From: Persicitalea sp963716085
GTDB taxonomy: Bacteria > Bacteroidota > Bacteroidia > Cytophagales > Spirosomataceae
Length of the DNA: 64,000 nucleotides
Assembly: GCA_963716085.1 (NCBI GenBank)
Contig: OY970288.1
Coordinates: forward strand, 5,518,001-5,582,000
Reading direction: 5' to 3'
The notes under the pieces were generated by a model. That model did no database searches. It worked only from the letters and a program-made list of their open reading frames with translations, and was not told the DNA's origin. A program made the translations under genes and the position numbers. Positions 17,676 through 26,111 of this stretch are shown here, piece after piece. Each line of letters opens with the position of its first letter. The stretch's first letter is position 1.

Positions 17676-17907
17676 AAGGTCAAAAGGTTAAGGGCTTTAC
17701 GGTATACCTGAATGTAATAAATCTTGGAAGAGAGGAAATATCAATCGTTTGAGGATTTGATAATCTGGAAACGGGGGATGGAGCTCTAGGCCCAAAAGTT
17801 ATCTTCCATGATTCAAAACCCAATAAAAATTCGTAGGCACTAAAGAAAGCAGCACTCACAATCATAAGTAGAAGAACTGCCGTAAGGTATCCCGTTTAAC
17901 CTTTTAA
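17660..17907. repeat. Imperfect inverted-repeat spacer before the IS element
   Basis: The left side (about 17660-17707) carries GGTTAAAAGG / GGTCAAAAGG / GGTTAAGGG words and CTTTACGG; the right side (about 17879-17912) carries their reverse complements (CCGTAA, TTTAACCTTTT, AACCCTTAACCC). The pair could fold into a long imperfect hairpin around about 170 bases. Inside, a 61-codon minus-strand frame (17680-17865) begins with a hydrophobic stretch but has no recognised family and is not called. The IS element was inserted in the right arm. Confidence 0.45.
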
Positions 17908-19055
17908 CCCTTAACCCCTAAGTACAGTACAAAAGTTTATCAAGTTTCTGAAAATGAGCATGGTTAAGCGCAATGTTTTGCAAGTGGTTGAGACCGTGCC
18001 TGAACAAGGAGTTCAGCGGCTGGCTTCCCGTCCTGAGTTTCTTGATCGGAATTTTTCTGCCGTTGGCCACCAGCCACTCGCCCGCCCTGATGGCCCAAAC
18101 CAGCGCGATGGCCAGCAAAAACAACAGCGTCCTGATCCGGCGGTGATCGTTGACGCGGCACTTCTCGAGGTTGAAGCCACGGGATTTGAAGGCGCCAAAC
18201 AGTGTCTCGACCTGCCACCGCTGGGCGTAAATCCCGGCCATGCCTCGCACGCGCTCACGGCTCATCAGGATCAGGAAGTCCTCGCCCTCCAGCTTCATAC
18301 CGGTCAGGTAGGCTCGCTGCCCGTAAACGACCCTGGGTTTGCGAAGCACCTTCAACCTCCTCTCGCCGAAGACCTTGTCGGCCCGGCAGGACTTGCCGCC
18401 ATTGACCACTGCGGCGTTGGCCCGCACCCGGATGACGGGTGTGAACCAGCCCGTCCACATCTCCTTACCGATGAACTCGCGGTCGCCCGTCAGGTAAACC
18501 TTCTGCCCTGGCTTGACGACCGCCCAACGTTCAAGGGCCTTCAAAAGGGCCAGCCGCGTCTGCTTGCTGCTGTTGCCCTCGCGGTTGGCCGTGTGCCACA
18601 GCAACGGGATGCTCACACCCTTGTGGGCGATGCCCAGCATCAGTATCTGCACCGTCTGCCCGCGCTGGATGTAATCCGTGCGATCCAGTGTCAGCACCAC
18701 CTGGTCGGCCTGTCCGTAGGCCGACCAGACCAGCTTGAAGTACGCTCGCTGGCCGAAGCGGAAGCCACACAGCAGCCGTTGCAGGCGCTTGTACTTCGAG
18801 GACAGCAGAATGTCCAGGCAGACGCCCTTGCTCCACTCGCTGAGCGAGCAGTCGTTAAGCTTTAACAGACTCACGATCAAACAACTGATAAATTTTACGC
18901 GACGTATGTCGCAGGTAAAGTGACATTTGATGGCATTGAATACCTCTTTCTCTTTACTTTGCATCGGGATAGTCTGGGTAGAGTTGGTTTCGCAACTCAA
19001 ATCTACCATTTTCAGGCTATCCTATTTTTTTTGTCCTGTATTTAGCCCTTAACCC
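17908..19055 (-). mobile_element. Complete IS4-family insertion sequence with 10-bp target duplication
   Basis: Element 17918-19045 (1128 bp). The terminal inverted repeats are CTAAGTACAGTACAAAA (17918-17934) and, on the other strand, CTAAATACAGGACAAAA (19029-19045), matching at 15 of 17 positions. Direct repeats CCCTTAACCC flank it at 17908-17917 and 19046-19055, a 10-bp target duplication, within the range known for the IS4 group. The single transposase gene is intact and its stop codon lies inside the left repeat. The intact ends and perfect duplication suggest a recent insertion. Confidence 0.93.
17918..19009 (-). CDS. IS4-family transposase
   Basis: A 363-residue DDE transposase. Catalytic residues are visible: first Asp in LTLDRTDY (about residue 110), second Asp in TGDREFIG (about 175), and the IS4 YREK signature YAQRWQVETLFGAFKSRG with Tyr, Arg, Glu and Lys in the expected spacing (about 267-284). 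The reading frame is unbroken. The start may be the ATG at 19009 or, better, Met16 at 18964, because a minus-strand TAGATTTG -7 element lies at 18998-19005. The gene runs away from hemB; the element is GC-rich and looks like its surroundings. Confidence 0.93.
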   Translation of the reverse strand: MVDLSCETNSTQTIPMQSKEKEVFNAIKCHFTCDIRRVKFISCLIVSLLKLNDCSLSEWSKGVCLDILLSSKYKRLQRLLCGFRFGQRAYFKLVWSAYGQADQVVLTLDRTDYIQRGQTVQILMLGIAHKGVSIPLLWHTANREGNSSKQTRLALLKALERWAVVKPGQKVYLTGDREFIGKEMWTGWFTPVIRVRANAAVVNGGKSCRADKVFGERRLKVLRKPRVVYGQRAYLTGMKLEGEDFLILMSRERVRGMAGIYAQRWQVETLFGAFKSRGFNLEKCRVNDHRRIRTLLFLLAIALVWAIRAGEWLVANGRKIPIKKLRTGSQPLNSLFRHGLNHLQNIALNHAHFQKLDKLLYCT

Positions 19056-19056
19056 T

Positions 19057-20061
19057 TTGACCCCAACACCAAAGCTACCAGCACCTACCCCGCTTCCCCG
19101 CCGCCCGCGACGCAACCGCCGCACCGCTGCTATCCGTGAAATGACCCAGGAAACGACGCTCTCGCTGTCGAATCTGATTTTTCCGCTGTTTATCATGGAA
19201 GGGTCGGGCGTGAAAAGCGAAGTGAAGTCCATGCCCGGTATTTATCGGTTTTCGCTGGATACTTTGTTGGAGGAAATCCGGGAGGTGACGGATTTGGGCA
19301 TTCAGGCCATTTGCCTTTTTCCCAATTACCCCGAAGAAAAAAAGGACAGACGCGCCACCGAATCGTACCGCGAGGGAACGATGTACCTGAACGCCCTGAA
19401 AGAAATAAAGGACAAATTCCCTGACCTGACGCTGATGACCGACATTGCGATGGATCCGTACAGCAGCGATGGCCACGACGGCTACGTGGAAAACGGCGAA
19501 ATCGTAAACGATATTTCGGTGGAGATTTTAGGCAAAATGGCCCTGGCGCAGGCGAAGTCGGGGGCGGACATTCTCGGCCCCAGCGACATGATGGACGGGC
19601 GCGTGGGCTATATGCGTGGAGTACTCGACGCTGAAGGCTATACGAACGTGAGTATCATGTCTTACACAGCCAAGTACGCCAGTGCTTTTTACGGCCCGTT
19701 TCGCGATGCGCTTGACTCGGCCCCGCGTTTTGGGGACAAGAAAACCTACCAAATGAATCCGGCCAACGCGCGGGAGGCTCTGGTGGAGGCGCAGCTCGAT
19801 TTCGACGAAGGCGCGGATTTTCTGATGGTGAAGCCTGCCCTGCCTTATCTCGACATCATCAAGATGTTGCACGATAATTTCGACATTCCCATAGCGGCTT
19901 ACAACGTATCGGGCGAGTACGCTATGATTAAGGCCGCTGCGCAACACGGCTGGATCGACGGCGAACGCGCCATGCTGGAAAGTCTGATGAGTATCCGCCG
20001 CGCGGGTGCCACGGCAATTTTGACTTACTTCGCGAAAGAGTTCGCGCTGGCGCAAGCTTGA
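19057..20061 (+). CDS. hemB: Delta-aminolevulinic acid dehydratase (porphobilinogen synthase)
   Basis: Condenses two 5-aminolevulinate molecules to porphobilinogen in heme synthesis. Conserved blocks: RPRRNRRTAAIREMTQET, LIFPLFIMEG, DIAMDPYSSDGHDGYV, SGADILGPSDMMDGRV, SYTAKYASAFYGPFRDA and LMVKPALPYLDII, the last two with the Schiff-base lysines. The Cys-rich zinc loop is replaced by Ser/Asp (YSSDGHDG), as in magnesium-type enzymes. There is no upstream ATG; a TTG at 19057 is the likely start, since the only other in-frame start (ATG at 19141) would cut into the conserved N-terminus. The IS target duplication ends one base before this codon, so the native upstream region has been displaced by 1.1 kb. 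Confidence 0.93.
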   Translation: MTPTPKLPAPTPLPRRPRRNRRTAAIREMTQETTLSLSNLIFPLFIMEGSGVKSEVKSMPGIYRFSLDTLLEEIREVTDLGIQAICLFPNYPEEKKDRRATESYREGTMYLNALKEIKDKFPDLTLMTDIAMDPYSSDGHDGYVENGEIVNDISVEILGKMALAQAKSGADILGPSDMMDGRVGYMRGVLDAEGYTNVSIMSYTAKYASAFYGPFRDALDSAPRFGDKKTYQMNPANAREALVEAQLDFDEGADFLMVKPALPYLDIIKMLHDNFDIPIAAYNVSGEYAMIKAAAQHGWIDGERAMLESLMSIRRAGATAILTYFAKEFALAQA

Positions 20062-20063
20062 GG

Positions 20064-20142
20064 AGAAAAGGAGGAGGGAGGAAAGGATGGAAGTAAGCTG
20101 GTGCACTTACGGCCCCGTTCCTTTATCCTCTCCTCCTTTGAT
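20064..20142. terminator. Purine/pyrimidine hairpin between hemB and the small membrane gene
   Basis: AAAGGAGGAG (from about 20067) and GGAAAGGAT on the left pair with ATCCTCTCCTCCTTT (about 20125-20139) on the right. It lies between convergent genes and is followed by a T-rich run, so a bidirectional terminator is likely. Confidence 0.5.
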
Positions 20143-20144
20143 AT

Positions 20145-20354
20145 TTATTTTTTTCGATCCAAAATCACCAGGCCGATGCCCGCGATAAGGACGACGGCCC
20201 CGGCGTAGGTAGGCCAGCCAACCGATTTTTGTTTATCGGCGTTAATTTCCAGGGGACCAATGTCCACAACCTTTTCTTTCTTGGTGTAGTTGAATCCGTT
20301 AAAAATTAACATGCCGATGCCAATGATGGCAAGGACGATTCCGAGTGCTTTCAT
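20145..20354 (-). CDS. Small two-helix membrane protein, unknown
   Basis: A 69-residue protein with two hydrophobic segments (about residues 3-20 and 49-64) and a short polar loop between them (NYTKKEKVVDIGPLEINADKQKS), ending in a basic tail (LDRKK). This layout is common in Bacteroidota as an uncharacterised small membrane protein. No functional clue from its neighbours: hemB is convergent and pyrC divergent. Start is the ATG at 20354. Confidence 0.72.
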   Translation of the reverse strand: MKALGIVLAIIGIGMLIFNGFNYTKKEKVVDIGPLEINADKQKSVGWPTYAGAVVLIAGIGLVILDRKK

Positions 20355-20464
20355 ACTGTATAGTTAGGTTAAGTTGAACAAAAATCGTTGTCAAAAATAA
20401 CCCAATTTTTACAAAAACCTTTATTTAATAATAAATAGGCCACTTTGGCCTTCTCCCGATCTCT

Positions 20465-21829
20465 ATGAACTCCACACTTCTGCTCAATACCCGGCTTGTC
20501 AACGAGGGCACCGTTCGGCAGGCCGATGTCTTGATCGAAAACGGCCGCATCAGCCGCATTGGCAGCGACTTGCAGCACAAGAAGGCCGACCGGATCATCG
20601 ACGCGGCGGGCCAGCATCTACTACCCGGCCTGATCGACGATCAGGTTCACTTCCGCGAGCCGGGCCTGACGCATAAGGCGACTATCGCCAGCGAGGCCCG
20701 CGCGGCCGTGGCGGGCGGCACGACTTCGTTCATGGAAATGCCCAACACCGTCCCTAACGCCCTCACGCAGGAACTGCTGGAAGACAAGTACAAAATCGCG
20801 GCCGAAACTTCGCTGGCCAACTACTCCTTTTACATGGGGGCCTCCAACGACAATTACGACGCCGTGATGCGCACCGACCCGCAGCGCGTGTGCGGCGTCA
20901 AGATTTTCATGGGCTCGTCCACGGGCAATATGCTGGTGGACGCGCCCCAGGTACTGGAAAAACTATTCGCCGATGCCCCTTGCCTGATCGCCACGCACTG
21001 CGAGGACGAACCTACCGTGCGGCAGCGCATGGAATTTTATCAGGAAAAGTACGGCGACGATGTTCCCTACGACATTCACGCCATCGTGCGCAACGAGGAG
21101 GCTTGTCTGAAATCGTCGGGCTTTGCCGTGGAGTTGGCTACCCGCAAAGGTACCCGGCTGCACATCCTGCACATTTCTACGGGCGAGGAAACGGGTTTGT
21201 TCGACGTCGGTCACCGCGCCCACGGAAAAATTCTGTTGGCCGACGGCACACCCAAGCTCATCACCGCCGAAGCCTGCGTCCACCACCTCTGGTTCGACGC
21301 CGAGGACTACCGGGCGTGGGGAACAAAAATCAAGTGCAATCCCGCCGTCAAGGCCGAGCCGAACAAGGCGCAAATCCTGCAAGCCCTGCTCGACGACCGC
21401 ATCGACGTGGTCGCCACCGACCACGCGCCGCACACCGCCGCCGAAAAAGCACAGCCCTACTGGCAAGCACCTTCGGGCTTGCCGCTGGTGCAACATTCGT
21501 TGAATGTGATGCTGGAATTTGTACGAGAAGGCAAGATTTCGTTGGAAAGGGTAGTCGAGAAGACCAGTCACGCTGTGGCCGACTGCTTCCAAATTGAGGA
21601 GCGGGGCTACATCCGGGAAGGCTACCACGCCGACCTCGTTTTGGTCGATTTGAACCAAACGACCGCTGTGCAACCCGACACCCTCTACGCCCAATGCGGC
21701 TGGTCGCCCTTCGAAGGAACCACCTTTCACTCGCGCATCACGCATACCTTCGTGTCGGGCCACTTGGCTTACGCGCAGGGCGTTTTCGATGAGTCGATCC
21801 GGGGACAGCGGCTGCTTTTTTCTCGGTAA
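20465..21829 (+). CDS. pyrC: Dihydroorotase
   Basis: A 454-residue class I-type dihydroorotase of the Bacteroidota type, third step of pyrimidine synthesis. Seen: LLPGLIDDQVHFREPGLTHK (metal site), GGTTSFMEMPNT, VKIFMGSSTGNMLVD (Lys expected to be carboxylated and bridge the metals), CLIATHCEDE, LHILHISTGEE and DVVATDHAPHT (catalytic Asp). The usual first His of the HxH pair is Gln (DDQVHFRE), probably a lineage trait. The start is the ATG at 20465. Appears single-gene, with a 305-base spacer after it. Confidence 0.93.
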   Translation: MNSTLLLNTRLVNEGTVRQADVLIENGRISRIGSDLQHKKADRIIDAAGQHLLPGLIDDQVHFREPGLTHKATIASEARAAVAGGTTSFMEMPNTVPNALTQELLEDKYKIAAETSLANYSFYMGASNDNYDAVMRTDPQRVCGVKIFMGSSTGNMLVDAPQVLEKLFADAPCLIATHCEDEPTVRQRMEFYQEKYGDDVPYDIHAIVRNEEACLKSSGFAVELATRKGTRLHILHISTGEETGLFDVGHRAHGKILLADGTPKLITAEACVHHLWFDAEDYRAWGTKIKCNPAVKAEPNKAQILQALLDDRIDVVATDHAPHTAAEKAQPYWQAPSGLPLVQHSLNVMLEFVREGKISLERVVEKTSHAVADCFQIEERGYIREGYHADLVLVDLNQTTAVQPDTLYAQCGWSPFEGTTFHSRITHTFVSGHLAYAQGVFDESIRGQRLLFSR

Positions 21830-22054
21830 AGGTTCAGGAGTGAGCTTCCGTTCGTCGTCGTTAACGGGCGGTTCGTCTATTCAAAACCCCCTGTTGGTCG
21901 AATTTCATTGCTGCTTGCAACCTTTTTGCCGATATTCCCATCCATTATTTCAGTAGGTACTTTGAAGCCTGTTTACCTTGGCCTGAAAGTCGTTGCTTAT
22001 TGGGTCTTAAAATCACTTTCTGAAAAAATATTTTATCAAACCAGGTACTATGTA
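21830..22054. other. Spacer without a gene
   Basis: No credible gene is seen between pyrC and the next promoter. The first half is GC-rich, the second AT-rich. No strong terminator hairpin was found. Confidence 0.5.
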
Positions 22055-22086
22055 TTGCATAATACTTAAATAAATCCCTATATTTG
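22055..22086 (+). promoter_or_regulatory. Promoter of the secreted unknown gene at 22135
   Basis: TTG at 22055-22057, 21-base spacer, TATATTTG at 22079-22086: an exact Bacteroidota promoter match about 49 bases before the ATG. Confidence 0.75.
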
Positions 22087-22134
22087 TCTCATTGTTAAAA
22101 ACTACTTCCCTTCAACGTTTTAAATTGAATAGCT

Positions 22135-22575
22135 ATGAAAGCGCTTAAACTTTTGATTGTGATTCTCCTAATAGGCTGGCAGGCCAACGCCACCGGATTC
22201 TCGCACAATATGCTGGTGGCGCAGAAAATGCTCAACGCCAAGCAGGCAAAAGCCACAGTAAAAGGTCAACCGGAACGAATGTCTTTGCAACTAGTCTCCA
22301 GAAATACGGTTGTGAAACCCAAAACGAAAACCGCCACCGAGTCGGCAGAAGAGGAAACTTCGTTGAAGCCTGAGGTCACCGCTGTGTCGCTTTCGCAAAA
22401 TATCGCTCGCTGGGTGGTACGCGTCGTGACGGTCAGCGGCGAAGTAATAACTGAAACGCTCGTGTCAGTCTTTTCATTCGACACCGACAGCGTTTTACCG
22501 GCCAACGCCAGTTTTATCTCTCTGGCCAACAATGTGCTTTCCTACCTGATCGGGCCATTGCGGGCGTTGACCTAA
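22135..22575 (+). CDS. Secreted protein of unknown function
   Basis: A 146-residue protein with a signal peptide (ALKLLIVILLIGWQANA). The mature part starts FSHNMLVAQKMLNAKQAKA, passes through a Lys/Glu/Thr-rich linker (about residues 60-85), then a more hydrophobic C-terminal part (SQNIARWVVRVVTVSGEVI, FISLANNVLSYLIGPL). I recognise no family. It has its own promoter, so it is probably not part of the BlaI operon that follows 225 bases later. The C-terminal hydrophobic segment could associate with a membrane. Confidence 0.6.
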   Translation: MKALKLLIVILLIGWQANATGFSHNMLVAQKMLNAKQAKATVKGQPERMSLQLVSRNTVVKPKTKTATESAEEETSLKPEVTAVSLSQNIARWVVRVVTVSGEVITETLVSVFSFDTDSVLPANASFISLANNVLSYLIGPLRALT

Positions 22576-22681
22576 GAATCTTGATTGGACAGTTCTTTAT
22601 TGCTGATCAGCCACTTCTATAAGCGGTCAAATCGTAATTATTTACCATTTCCACAATCTGTGGAAATTTTTTTTGGCCTGT

Positions 22682-22754
22682 CTACGAAAAAAATCGTAGT
22701 TAAAATTTGCATCTACGAATTATTTCGTACACCTTTGCTACGAAGATGTTCGTA
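22682..22754 (+). promoter_or_regulatory. Triple BlaI-type operator and promoter
   Basis: Three inverted repeats of the form TACGAA-4-TTCGTA: 22682-22699 (CTACGA/TCGTAG with A-rich spacer), 22714-22729 (perfect, spacer TTAT) and 22739-22754 (perfect, spacer GATG). Their centres are about 31 and 25 bases apart. A promoter is visible in the same stretch: TTG 22707-22709, 20 bases, CACCTTTG 22730-22737 (one mismatch to TAnnTTTG). The middle operator fills the space between -33 and -7, and the third covers the likely transcription start. This is a textbook autorepression layout for the downstream repressor. Confidence 0.85.
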
Positions 22755-22799
22755 ATAAGTTGAAAAGGGCGCTCTTCTGTCAATTATTCAGCAGCAAAG

Positions 22800-23201
22800 A
22801 TGAATCAAGCCAATAACCCAATGCCAAAAAACCCAATAAAACCCACCGACTCCGAGTTAGAAATCCTCGCCTTCCTCTGGCTAAACGGCCCGAGTACCGT
22901 CCGGCAGGTTCACGATTTCTTGGTCCAAAAGAAAGATGCAGGCTACACGACGACGCTGAAACTCATGCAAATCATGCAGGAAAAAGGCTTGCTGAGTCGC
23001 ACCGAAGAAGGGCGCTCACACATCTATACCGCGCAAGTCAGCGAAGAAGAAACGCAACAATCACTATTGGGCCGCTTCGTAGAAACCGCCTTCCGGGGCT
23101 CGGCGGCACAACTGGTCATGCAGGCATTGGGCAACCACCAAACCTCCACCGAAGAATTGGACGAAATACGGCAGTTGCTGAATGAACTTTCGGGTGAATA
23201 A
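22800..23201 (+). CDS. BlaI/MecI/CopY-family transcriptional repressor
   Basis: A 133-residue winged-helix repressor. Family features: PTDSELEILAFLWLNGPSTVRQVHDFL, GYTTTLKLMQIMQEKGLLSRTEEGR, HIYTAQVSEEETQQSLLGRFVETAF, and a C-terminal dimerisation helix (TEELDEIRQLLNELSGE). BlaI proteins bind operators as dimers and are cleaved when their partner M56 peptidase is triggered. The partner gene follows 80 bases downstream. Three operators lie upstream. There is no beta-lactamase gene here, so the inducing signal is probably not an antibiotic; the controlled genes are at least this operon. Confidence 0.93.
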   Translation: MNQANNPMPKNPIKPTDSELEILAFLWLNGPSTVRQVHDFLVQKKDAGYTTTLKLMQIMQEKGLLSRTEEGRSHIYTAQVSEEETQQSLLGRFVETAFRGSAAQLVMQALGNHQTSTEELDEIRQLLNELSGE

Positions 23202-23281
23202 AAAAGCGACGAAGCGAAGTGTCACATCAAATCTCCCAACTGAACGACTAAACACCTAAACAAATAACCATTCTTTTAGCC

Positions 23282-25333
23282 ATGAAAAATCTCCTTCACC
23301 TCTTCACCTCTGATTACGTTTCGACCCTGGGCTGGACTTTGTTGCACTCGCTCTGGCAGGCGGCCTTTCTCGGCTTGGTAGCCGCGCTGGGTTTTTACCT
23401 GTTGCGCCGCCGTTCGGCGCAATCGCGCTACACGCTGGGTGTGGCGGTACTGGGTACGCAGATTTTGGCCTCCGTAGCGACGTACTGCTACTATCTGCCT
23501 TCCGCGCTTGAAAAAAGTACCACCGCCGTGTTGGCAAACTATCAGTTCGTGAGTACTTCGGCGGGGGTTGGTGGCTCGGTTGCGCCTTTGCCTGTCTTGT
23601 TCCAAATCCAGCTTTGGCTGGCGATGCACCTGAACGAACTGGTCGTTTGCTGGCTCATCGGCGTGGGAGTGTTGCTGCTGCGCTTTGCGGGCGGCTGGTT
23701 TTATCTGGAGAGGCTGCGTTTCGTGTCGCGGCCCGTGCGGGACGGCCACTGGCAAACCCGTTTCGGCGTGCTGGTGGCGCGGCTGAACATTGGCCGTGCC
23801 GTAGAGCTGCGCGAAACCGCCCGCATCGCCACGCCAATGGTGGTGGGCGTGCTGCGGCCCGTGGTGCTGGTGCCGATTGGGCTGTTGACTGGCCTCTCGG
23901 TGGCGCAGGTCGAGGCGATTTTGGCGCACGAACTGGCGCACATCCGCCGCCACGACTATCTGGTGAATCTGGTGCAGTCTTTTGTGGAGGTCATATATTT
24001 TTTCCATCCGGTGCTGTGGTGGCTATCGAACCGCATCCGGGCTGAACGTGAACATTGCTGCGACGACCTGGCGATGGCCGTTTGTGAGGATCGCCTCTCG
24101 CTGGCTCACGCCCTGGTTCGGGTAGCTGAGTTCCGCGCTCAACCCGCGCTGGTAGTGGCCTTCGCGGCCAACAAGCGGCAACTGCTGTCGCGCGTCCGGC
24201 GGGTGCTGGGTGTGGCTGAACCCACAACGCGACGCTTTGCCGGGTACTTGCCGATGGCGGTGGTGTTGCTTTCGCTGAGTGTGGGTGCATCGGTGTACGC
24301 TTTTCAGGGGGAAAAATTGGATGATAAGTCGCCGAAATCTGAGGCAAAAATCGAGAGAAGTGAAGGAGCGAAAGTCGATACCCTCATAGAAAATAGAATT
24401 GACTTTCAGGCCGATGAACAAGTTGAGGTTGAGAAGAATGCTGAATTGGTCTTGCAACATGAGGAACAATTTGAATGGGGGCCTGTCAAAAAGATAACCG
24501 GGCCAAACGGCGAGTCATTTTACCTAAGTGAAGGGGAAATTGTCAAGATGCTCAATAGAAAACCCATCAACAACGATACCCTACAAAAGAAAATGGCCGA
24601 ATACCATGCCAAGATGGAAGCCCTGCAAAAGGAAATGGAGCCTTATCAGGAAGAAATCCAGGCGCTGCAAAAGCAGATGGAACCGCTACACCAGCGCATC
24701 GCTGATTTGAATCTGCAAGTACAGAAAGAGCGTTTTGCCGTCGAGCGTTTTCACCGTGAAGAGGAAAAACTCGACTGGAAAAAAGATCAGCTCATGGAAG
24801 CGCGCCAGCAACTGATGGAAAAACGCTCAGCGGTGATGTACCCCAAAAGCGGCCAAGCTAAAGCAAACGCCGCCGAAACGGAAAAACAATTGGCTGAGTT
24901 TGAAACTCAAATCAAGGCTAAAGAACAGGAAATCAATACCCTGAACGACCAAATCAAGCAGAATCGCGTACAAGCAAATGAGGCAGAGAAGCCAATGGAT
25001 AATCTGAACGGCGAGATGGAAAAGATCAACCGCGAAGCGGAAGTCTATGATCGCAAGATGGAAGAAATCAGTCGGAAAATGGATGTGATTGGCAAAAAGA
25101 TGGAAGTGGAAGCCCGGCAGATAGAAAAGCTACTGCCCAAAACGCACCACAATGATGGTTGGGGGACCAAGACAATTCGTGGAAATGGGAGTACGACCAT
25201 CACGACTCAGTCGCGATCATTCCCAGCCAGTCCGCCACACCCTGCTCCCATTGCAAAAACGATCCCGCCAGCACCATTCTCAGCGGTTCCCGCCGCGTCC
25301 CAAGCACCTGTCGCTCCAATCAAAAAAAAGTAA
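23282..25333 (+). CDS. M56-family (BlaR1-like) membrane peptidase with coiled-coil tail
   Basis: A 683-residue protein. N-terminal half: about four hydrophobic segments, including TLLHSLWQAAFLGLVAALGF, with the zinc site HELAHIRRHDY in the cytoplasmic loop (about residue 219), followed by ERE-HCCDDLA, as in BlaR1/MecR1. A last TM is near residues 318-336 (MAVVLLSLSVGASVYAF). The C-terminal half (about 340-620) lacks a penicillin-binding domain; instead it is a long charged region with heptad-like coiled coil (LQKEMEPYQEEIQALQKQ, NTLNDQIKQNRVQANEAEK), ending in a Pro/Ala-rich tail. The coiled coil is presumably periplasmic and may sense envelope state. Likely co-transcribed with blaI. Confidence 0.9.
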   Translation: MKNLLHLFTSDYVSTLGWTLLHSLWQAAFLGLVAALGFYLLRRRSAQSRYTLGVAVLGTQILASVATYCYYLPSALEKSTTAVLANYQFVSTSAGVGGSVAPLPVLFQIQLWLAMHLNELVVCWLIGVGVLLLRFAGGWFYLERLRFVSRPVRDGHWQTRFGVLVARLNIGRAVELRETARIATPMVVGVLRPVVLVPIGLLTGLSVAQVEAILAHELAHIRRHDYLVNLVQSFVEVIYFFHPVLWWLSNRIRAEREHCCDDLAMAVCEDRLSLAHALVRVAEFRAQPALVVAFAANKRQLLSRVRRVLGVAEPTTRRFAGYLPMAVVLLSLSVGASVYAFQGEKLDDKSPKSEAKIERSEGAKVDTLIENRIDFQADEQVEVEKNAELVLQHEEQFEWGPVKKITGPNGESFYLSEGEIVKMLNRKPINNDTLQKKMAEYHAKMEALQKEMEPYQEEIQALQKQMEPLHQRIADLNLQVQKERFAVERFHREEEKLDWKKDQLMEARQQLMEKRSAVMYPKSGQAKANAAETEKQLAEFETQIKAKEQEINTLNDQIKQNRVQANEAEKPMDNLNGEMEKINREAEVYDRKMEEISRKMDVIGKKMEVEARQIEKLLPKTHHNDGWGTKTIRGNGSTTITTQSRSFPASPPHPAPIAKTIPPAPFSAVPAASQAPVAPIKKK

Positions 25334-25378
25334 GACCGTGAACCGACGTTTTTTCCGGCACATACGTTAGTAGGAGCA

Positions 25379-26089
25379 ATGCCCTCCTGCGACATGACCG
25401 GAAAATCAAAGAAGAAGTTATTATGGTCCGTCTATCTGCTCAGCCTGTGCGCCTGGATGATGGACGCGCCACTTTTAGCCCAAAGCGACACCACGGAGAA
25501 GCAGTCTGATTTCGGCTTGGTGGCGAGTCTCGACATTCGCTCCACGCGGCTGCAAGGACGCTTGGCTAACATCAACGGTGCCGTGGCGGGCGTTCATTTT
25601 GGGGAAAGGGGGCACTTGCTGGTGTTGGGCTATTATCGGCTGGGCTACGATGCCCCCACCCGTTATGTCGTGTGGCGCGGCTTGTTACCGCGCCGCATCG
25701 ACCTGGACTATTTTACTTCGGTCGATGCTCAGTTTGTGAGCCTGGGCTATTGGTATCCCATTTTCCGCAGTTCCAAGTGGTTCGTAGCGGCACCTTTGGA
25801 GATAGGTTACGGCGGCGAAACGTCGCGCTACCGCGCCAGCATCTCGCCCGAGCCGGGTACTTCCCGCTTTCAGTTGGCGCAGGTGGGTGCCTACGGTTCC
25901 TACCGATTTGTCTCCTGGCTGGGCGTTACGGCGCGGGTGGGGTACCGAAGCGTACTTTTCGACCCCGAGTTTAGTCAGCGGTTTTCGGGAATGTACTACG
26001 GCTACGGCCTGGCGGCTTATCCGGTTCCAGCCTTTTATGCCTTTCGCGACTGGCGGCGCAAGCGGATGAAAGAGAAGAGCAGCCACTAA
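25379..26089 (+). CDS. Outer-membrane beta-barrel-like protein, unknown
   Basis: A 236-residue protein with a signal peptide (start at 25379 or, more likely, Met6 at 25394; hydrophobic LLWSVYLLSLCAWMM, cleavage near LLAQS). The mature part shows alternating hydrophobic beta-strand pattern and aromatic girdles (FGLVASLDIRSTRLQG, HLLVLGYYRLGY, VSLGYWYPIF, FVAAPLEIGYGG, GVTARVGYRSVLF), as in small outer-membrane barrels. No named family. It starts 46 bases after the M56 gene, so it is probably the third gene of the BlaI operon. Ends in a basic tail (RRKRMKEKSSH). Confidence 0.6.
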   Translation: MPSCDMTGKSKKKLLWSVYLLSLCAWMMDAPLLAQSDTTEKQSDFGLVASLDIRSTRLQGRLANINGAVAGVHFGERGHLLVLGYYRLGYDAPTRYVVWRGLLPRRIDLDYFTSVDAQFVSLGYWYPIFRSSKWFVAAPLEIGYGGETSRYRASISPEPGTSRFQLAQVGAYGSYRFVSWLGVTARVGYRSVLFDPEFSQRFSGMYYGYGLAAYPVPAFYAFRDWRRKRMKEKSSH

Positions 26090-26111
26090 AGTATGACTGC
26101 TCTTCCTATTA

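Noticed and set aside
17680..17865. 61-codon minus-strand frame with a hydrophobic start before the IS
   Set aside because: No family, no promoter, lies within an inverted-repeat spacer; mentioned under that repeat only.
17954..18865. 303-codon plus-strand frame inside the IS element
   Set aside because: It is the antisense of an intact transposase with all catalytic residues.
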